Source of the DNA: Zoroaster sp. YZ-2022
Lineage: Eukaryota > Echinodermata > Asteroidea > Forcipulatida > Zoroasteridae
DNA length: 64,000 nt
Direction of reading: 5' to 3'
NCBI GenBank assembly: GCA_029582265.1
Contig: CM055816.1
Location: 82,702,472 to 82,766,471, forward strand
Shown here: one piece after another, positions 59,951 through 64,000 of the stretch
Layout: every line of letters begins with the position of its first letter
Numbering within the stretch: the first letter of the stretch is position 1
The notes under the pieces: model-generated
What the model saw: only the letters and a program-made list of their open reading frames with translations
Database searches by the model: none
Told to the model about the DNA's origin: nothing
Program-made: the position numbers and the translations under genes

Positions 59951-60676
59951 TGGACGGCTTTAAGCGAGGGGTGTAGCCAAAGGGAGTGTAGGGGTACGAC
60001 AACTCCACCCCTTCCAATATTCAGTCGGCAAATAAAACACCAAATCAAACCATTGAAGCAGCACGTATAATAATAATAACTAGAGCTTAAGTGTTTGTTT
60101 GAACAAACACTAGGTGTTCGGGAGGAGTAAAGGTAATCAAGCATCTCCTTATTGTGACATGCTTATAAACTGTCTTTGTTTTCACCTATACTGCAAATAA
60201 TTAAAAAATAATTTATAAAATTTGAAAACAAATTCTACATTGATTTTTACATTTTCAAGGTTGTACACATGATTGGCAAAATGTCTGTAGCTGCATCCAT
60301 ATTACAGAATTACAACCTAAATATCAGATGCCATTTTGTACATAAATTGTTAGACATTGAAATAATCAAAGAGTTGTATGGGTGCTTGTAAATTTTAACT
60401 GTCTGTTGGGTTTCATGACTTGACTTTGTGGTTACACAGTCCCACACCCCATAATCGATTGAAACCACTTTGTTGACCTGTGTAACCTACTTGTAACCAA
60501 TCTAGAAATTAGTGTACATGGTCTTACACATGTAACAAGTGAAATGACTTCAGTGTAAATGAACCCAACCATGATCCTTTGTTGACAACAAAACAGAATC
60601 AATCTGCATTTATAATAAATGTACGCTCTGTATGTACGATTTAGTGACAGTTCAGAATGGGTGACATTCAGAGGTT

Positions 60677-60887
60677 GTCATTGGAATCGGTAATTTTGGA
60701 ATAAAATGTCTGCCCCTCCCCCCAAGTTCTTGGTGATGGCATACTGCCACTGTGATGAACCAACACATTTTGTTTTCTAAAATTCTTTGGTCTATCATTG
60801 CAGCACTATAGAATCCAAGAACTAGGGAAGGGGAGGGGCAAACAAGCAATAAAAGTATAAGGGGCCCAAATTACCAATTCCATTGAC
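60677..60887. mobile_element. Foldback MITE, 211 bp
   Basis: Ends read inward GTCATTGGAATCGGTAATTT and GTCAATGGAATTGGTAATTT; inner inverted pair ctgcccctccccccaagttc / the complement of aactagggaaggggaggggc, followed by cttgg. No coding capacity; no target duplication seen. Confidence 0.72.
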
Positions 60888-61458
60888 TGACGACTGGTGC
60901 TTCATTATGTCAAAAATCACACCCAGCATCAATTCTGCATATCTGAAGTTGCAAGATGTTGAAAATAGGGGTAAGGGCTTAGATTTAAATAAATGTTTAA
61001 CTGACATGGATTGGAAAGGTACACCCCTTCTCTTGGACTGAAATGCCAGTACTGCTATAGCAAAAAATAATAACAAATTATACTAAACCTTCATTTTTTT
61101 CTTTTTTATAGATTGGAATTTTTTAATTGGAAAATGAAGACGCATTCATTTAGAAACTACATATTTCATATCTTTTAGCTTGCTTGATTCGTGGGCAAAC
61201 ATGACAGAAATTTTCAATATAAACGACTTTTTCAGTCCTAAAATACGGGTCGTGTGCTTACGTGATCTACACAGTGCGCGACTAGTCTGCATCATGTGTG
61301 TGCATAGTCGCATTATAGCGCGCGTGTACGTATGTACCGTACACACATACATACAAGTCGCGCCAATATTGAGCACAGTAATAATCACAGTACATATACA
61401 ACACACACGTTGAGTACATGTATTTTACATACAATACATTCACGTTAATGAACAGTTC

Positions 61459-63035
61459 TTCATTGTTACATCAAATATCTAGAAAATCTTTCATTGGTCC
61501 AGTAGTTCAGGGCCTATTTACTTACACTTTGGGGTCCATGATTGATTTATAGGTTTTTAGATTGACCATTGTTGTAACTGCCCTTTACAGCAATTTCATG
61601 GTACAGTTTTACACATACAATAAATAAGTCATGGGAGTACTTTGGATTCACATCTTCTTACATTTATTTCAATTTTCTTTTCCTAACTTTCAGTTCTTTT
61701 GTTTTTACTATCACAAAAATAGTAATTTTTAAAAAGGAATCACAGCCCTATAATAATTTCTCTGGCAACATTGTCACATATTAATTTTGAAATGTTTGGT
61801 AGAGATGGGTACAATCTTTATATTCACATGTCATATCTGTCTTTGTTTACCTCAGTCTAGTCTGCAGTCTTTATGCGAACATAACTTTCAGGTACTGAAC
61901 AGTGCATAAAAACCCTTTATTTTCAAATAATACATCATAAATTAACCTGGCTATGCAAGTTTAATCACATTAAGTGCTTACGTTTTTGATACCACAAAAG
62001 TTGTTTCACCCAGCCCACACAAAACAAGTTCATGGGTATAACTATATACTAAGCAGCACTGATATTAGGCCTAGGTGAGTACACAGAAAAATATTTTCAA
62101 GAATATTTTGAATCATAACAATGATGTACTGATGAACAGAGTTTAGCTCCAAAAGGACGATTAACTTGAACGTCATAGTGCACTGATTTAGGACAGGTTT
62201 AGTTCAAATGTTTGCAGATGTACGCGACATCAGATTTATCATTCACATCCTCTTTTTACAGAAATCCCGCGCAATAGTACGGATATTGTTCAGTTTTTCC
62301 TACACTCAAGATATTACAATTGTTCAACTCCTTGACTCCATGCTGTTTTGACACAGACATTGTACTCCTGATTTACTGAATTTACTGAAGTTTCTCTGGA
62401 ATCAACATTGGCCCAAAGCTACATTTACATGTATGTATAAAGTAGAAATTGGTCTACTGGAGGTGCCATAAGGTGGCAAGCTGGTACATACTGAATTCAA
62501 CATGGCAGGACGTGAAGTTCACGGAATGAAAGATCCTCTGCAAAAGTTGTTAAGCATCGTGCAGTGCCATCACACCACCACAATACCAGGAATAAGGGCA
62601 TGCATAAAGATCTGTCAAAATAAGAAAAAACATTGTTTTACATATGTACATGTATGTATACATACACATGGGATGCACTACCTCGTGTATTATTTGTGGT
62701 TTTTCATTGTTACATCAAATCTCTAGAAAATCTTTCATCGGTCAAATAGTTCAGGGCCTTATTTACTTACATTTTGGGGTCCATGTATCTAAAAATGCAA
62801 TATAAAAATAAAGGAAATGTACAACATTGGTATATGGTAGTTAACACATCCTTGTAAAAAATATAAACAAAAACTGTTACATGTTTTTCCGTTTTGACAA
62901 CGATTCCTCTTTTCTCTAACATGAAAACCAAATCATTTCTCAGGATGATTGATTTATAGGTTTTTAGATTTACCGTTGTTGTAACTTCCCTTTACAGCAA
63001 TTTCATGGTACGGTTTTACACATACACAAAGAGTT
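61459..63035 (+). repeat. Pair of direct repeats, second interrupted
   Basis: 61459-61625 and 62703-63035 share ttcattgttacatcaaat, ctagaaaatctttcat, cagggcc...atttacttaca, ttggggtccatg and gattgatttataggttttta through catggtac.gttttacacat. The second copy has 159 extra bases (62786-62944) exactly after ccATG, with ATG repeated at the far side; the insert contains aaaggaaatgtacaacattg. Confidence 0.82.
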
Positions 63036-63122
63036 TGCTACTTAAAACAATAAAAGTATCTGTAAAGTCTGTTCATTTCTAACCCATTGCCGGACTGTTT
63101 CCTAATATGACATAACTCTTAC

Positions 63123-63215
63123 CTTTGCAGCTAATCCTACTGTTTGCAATGTTCCCATACAGTGATCAAACCATCGCCACACCAGAATTGAGGGAGTTCC
63201 ATCTAGGAAGATTAG
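63123..63215 (-). CDS. Internal exon of an unidentified gene
   Basis: A 93-bp segment between acceptor aattttcttttcacag and donor caaag|gtaagagt. Only one register is open (phase 0 at both ends) and reads LIFLDGTPSILVWRWF then DHCMGTLQTVGLAAK. The sharp splice signals, symmetrical phase and non-repetitive composition point to a real coding exon. I do not recognise the protein; the next exons should lie outside the window to the right (upstream) and leftward within or beyond it, but I could not identify them. It is not phase-linked to the FReD exons by any evidence here. Confidence 0.6.
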
Positions 63216-63349
63216 CTGTGAAAAGAAAATTAAACTCAAAATAAGCATGTTTTATTTTGTTGTATTCAAAACCATTTCATGATTTCATGTGATCACAAAT
63301 TCTGAAAAGTATCATAAATGATACTTGTTAAATTTCATGATTAAGCAAG

Positions 63350-63516
63350 ACTAATTACGGTGACACCATGTGAAGTTCTCTATTGAGTAGTAAATCCTGA
63401 GGACGATCAGAGCATACTGATCAAAATGTCAAGTTGTAACCTCTACTTCTTTTCAGAACTAATTACTACTCACTAGCGTATTCCACATGGTGTCACTGCA
63501 ATTAGTCTTACTTATC
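63350..63516 (+). mobile_element. Penelope-derived module with inverted arms
   Basis: Left arm caagactaattacggtgaca + ccatgtg; right arm cacatggtgtcac + tgcaattagtctta, near-perfect inverses, each continued by gagtagtaa / ttactactc. Between them is the same hammerhead-like hairpin as at 34722 (cctgaggacgatcagagcat, actgatc), here with caaaatgtc in place of gaaacgtc, plus agttgta.cctc and cttttcagaactaatt. About 165 bp in all; probably a solo terminal module of a Penelope-like element. Confidence 0.7.
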
Positions 63517-64000
63517 TTCTTCACCATGCAAAGCTACAAGTTTTCCCTAAATGTCATGATTGTTGTTGTAAATATTATTAGTGTCAACCAAAATTATTTA
63601 AAATGTACCTTTGCTAATAAACTCTGACTTGTCTGAGAATATTGCGACATACATAATTTACAAAGTACCTGCAATGTATTAATACATGCATGACATTGGT
63701 AGACATGTCCAGCTGTACTAATGTTTTTAATGTTTTCAGCCCTTAAACATTGTTGTTCACTGTTCAGACTATTTATTTGTTTGTTTAAATTAATCAATTA
63801 TTTAATTTCACAGAGCTAACATTCATTAGATATTATTACACTGAGTACATCCTATTGATAACACATCTGACGTTAGCATATGTTTTGTTTAAATTCAACT
63901 AATTGTACTCATGCCTAGGCTTCACTCTCCTAACGTTACACTTACAGACTATTTACCACCACATAGGCACTAGTCTAAGTATTTCAAAAGAGTCATGGAG

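Noticed and set aside
59417..60017. Repeat protein MSMLTLFESRYTLKGRYNIGN
   Set aside because: 81-bp minisatellite period divisible by three; also broken in several units and lacks gene signals.
62502..62726. Plus-strand first exon beginning MAGREVHGMKDPLQKLL with a fair start context
   Set aside because: No donor site in a sensible position and the 3' half runs into repeat sequence shared with 61459; too weak.

Overview
The window is AT-rich, intron-bearing, repeat-dominated animal DNA. The transposon fauna (RTE, CR1 and L2-type LINEs, Penelope, piggyBac, Kolobok, hAT, tRNA-derived SINEs, many MITEs), the fibrinogen-related (FReD) exons and the low GC fit a marine invertebrate, perhaps an invertebrate deuterostome. 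I cannot name the species from the sequence. There is no bacterial or operon-like organisation. A run of exactly 500 N at 35602-36101 marks a scaffold gap.

The only host gene I can reconstruct is a FReD gene on the minus strand. Three phase-compatible exons encode a complete fibrinogen C-terminal domain (27421-27560, 11921-12194, 4387-4661). A possible fourth, upstream mini-exon lies at 34070-34117. Its introns are stuffed with transposons: an RTE LINE and a 3 kb TIR transposon between exons 2 and 3; a 67-bp satellite, piggyBac and a CR1 LINE between exons 1 and 2; an L2-type LINE carrying a SINE upstream of exon 1. A second orphan minus-strand exon is seen at 63123-63215.

The terminal FReD exon and more than 4 kb beside it (1-4661) recur in inverted orientation at 36243-40456, where the exon is broken. 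The two arms face each other about 32 kb apart and flank the FReD gene. Arm B continues into diverged tandem copies (40390-42130) and a 46-bp satellite built on an 18-bp perfect palindrome (42390-44780), into which a 1 kb hAT-like element has jumped.

From 45 to 64 kb I see SINE dimers, two related hAT MITEs with 8-bp target duplications, a composite CGATC-rich element, a (ATT/GTT)n microsatellite, a 110-bp array, a Kolobok-type element carrying a THAP zinc-finger exon with its empty site preserved in a paralogous copy, an 81-bp minisatellite, and a Penelope-derived 3' module with a hammerhead-like hairpin. Every transposon coding region except the THAP exon is visibly frameshifted, stopped or truncated. 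Identities are by eye; no alignment or database search was run.
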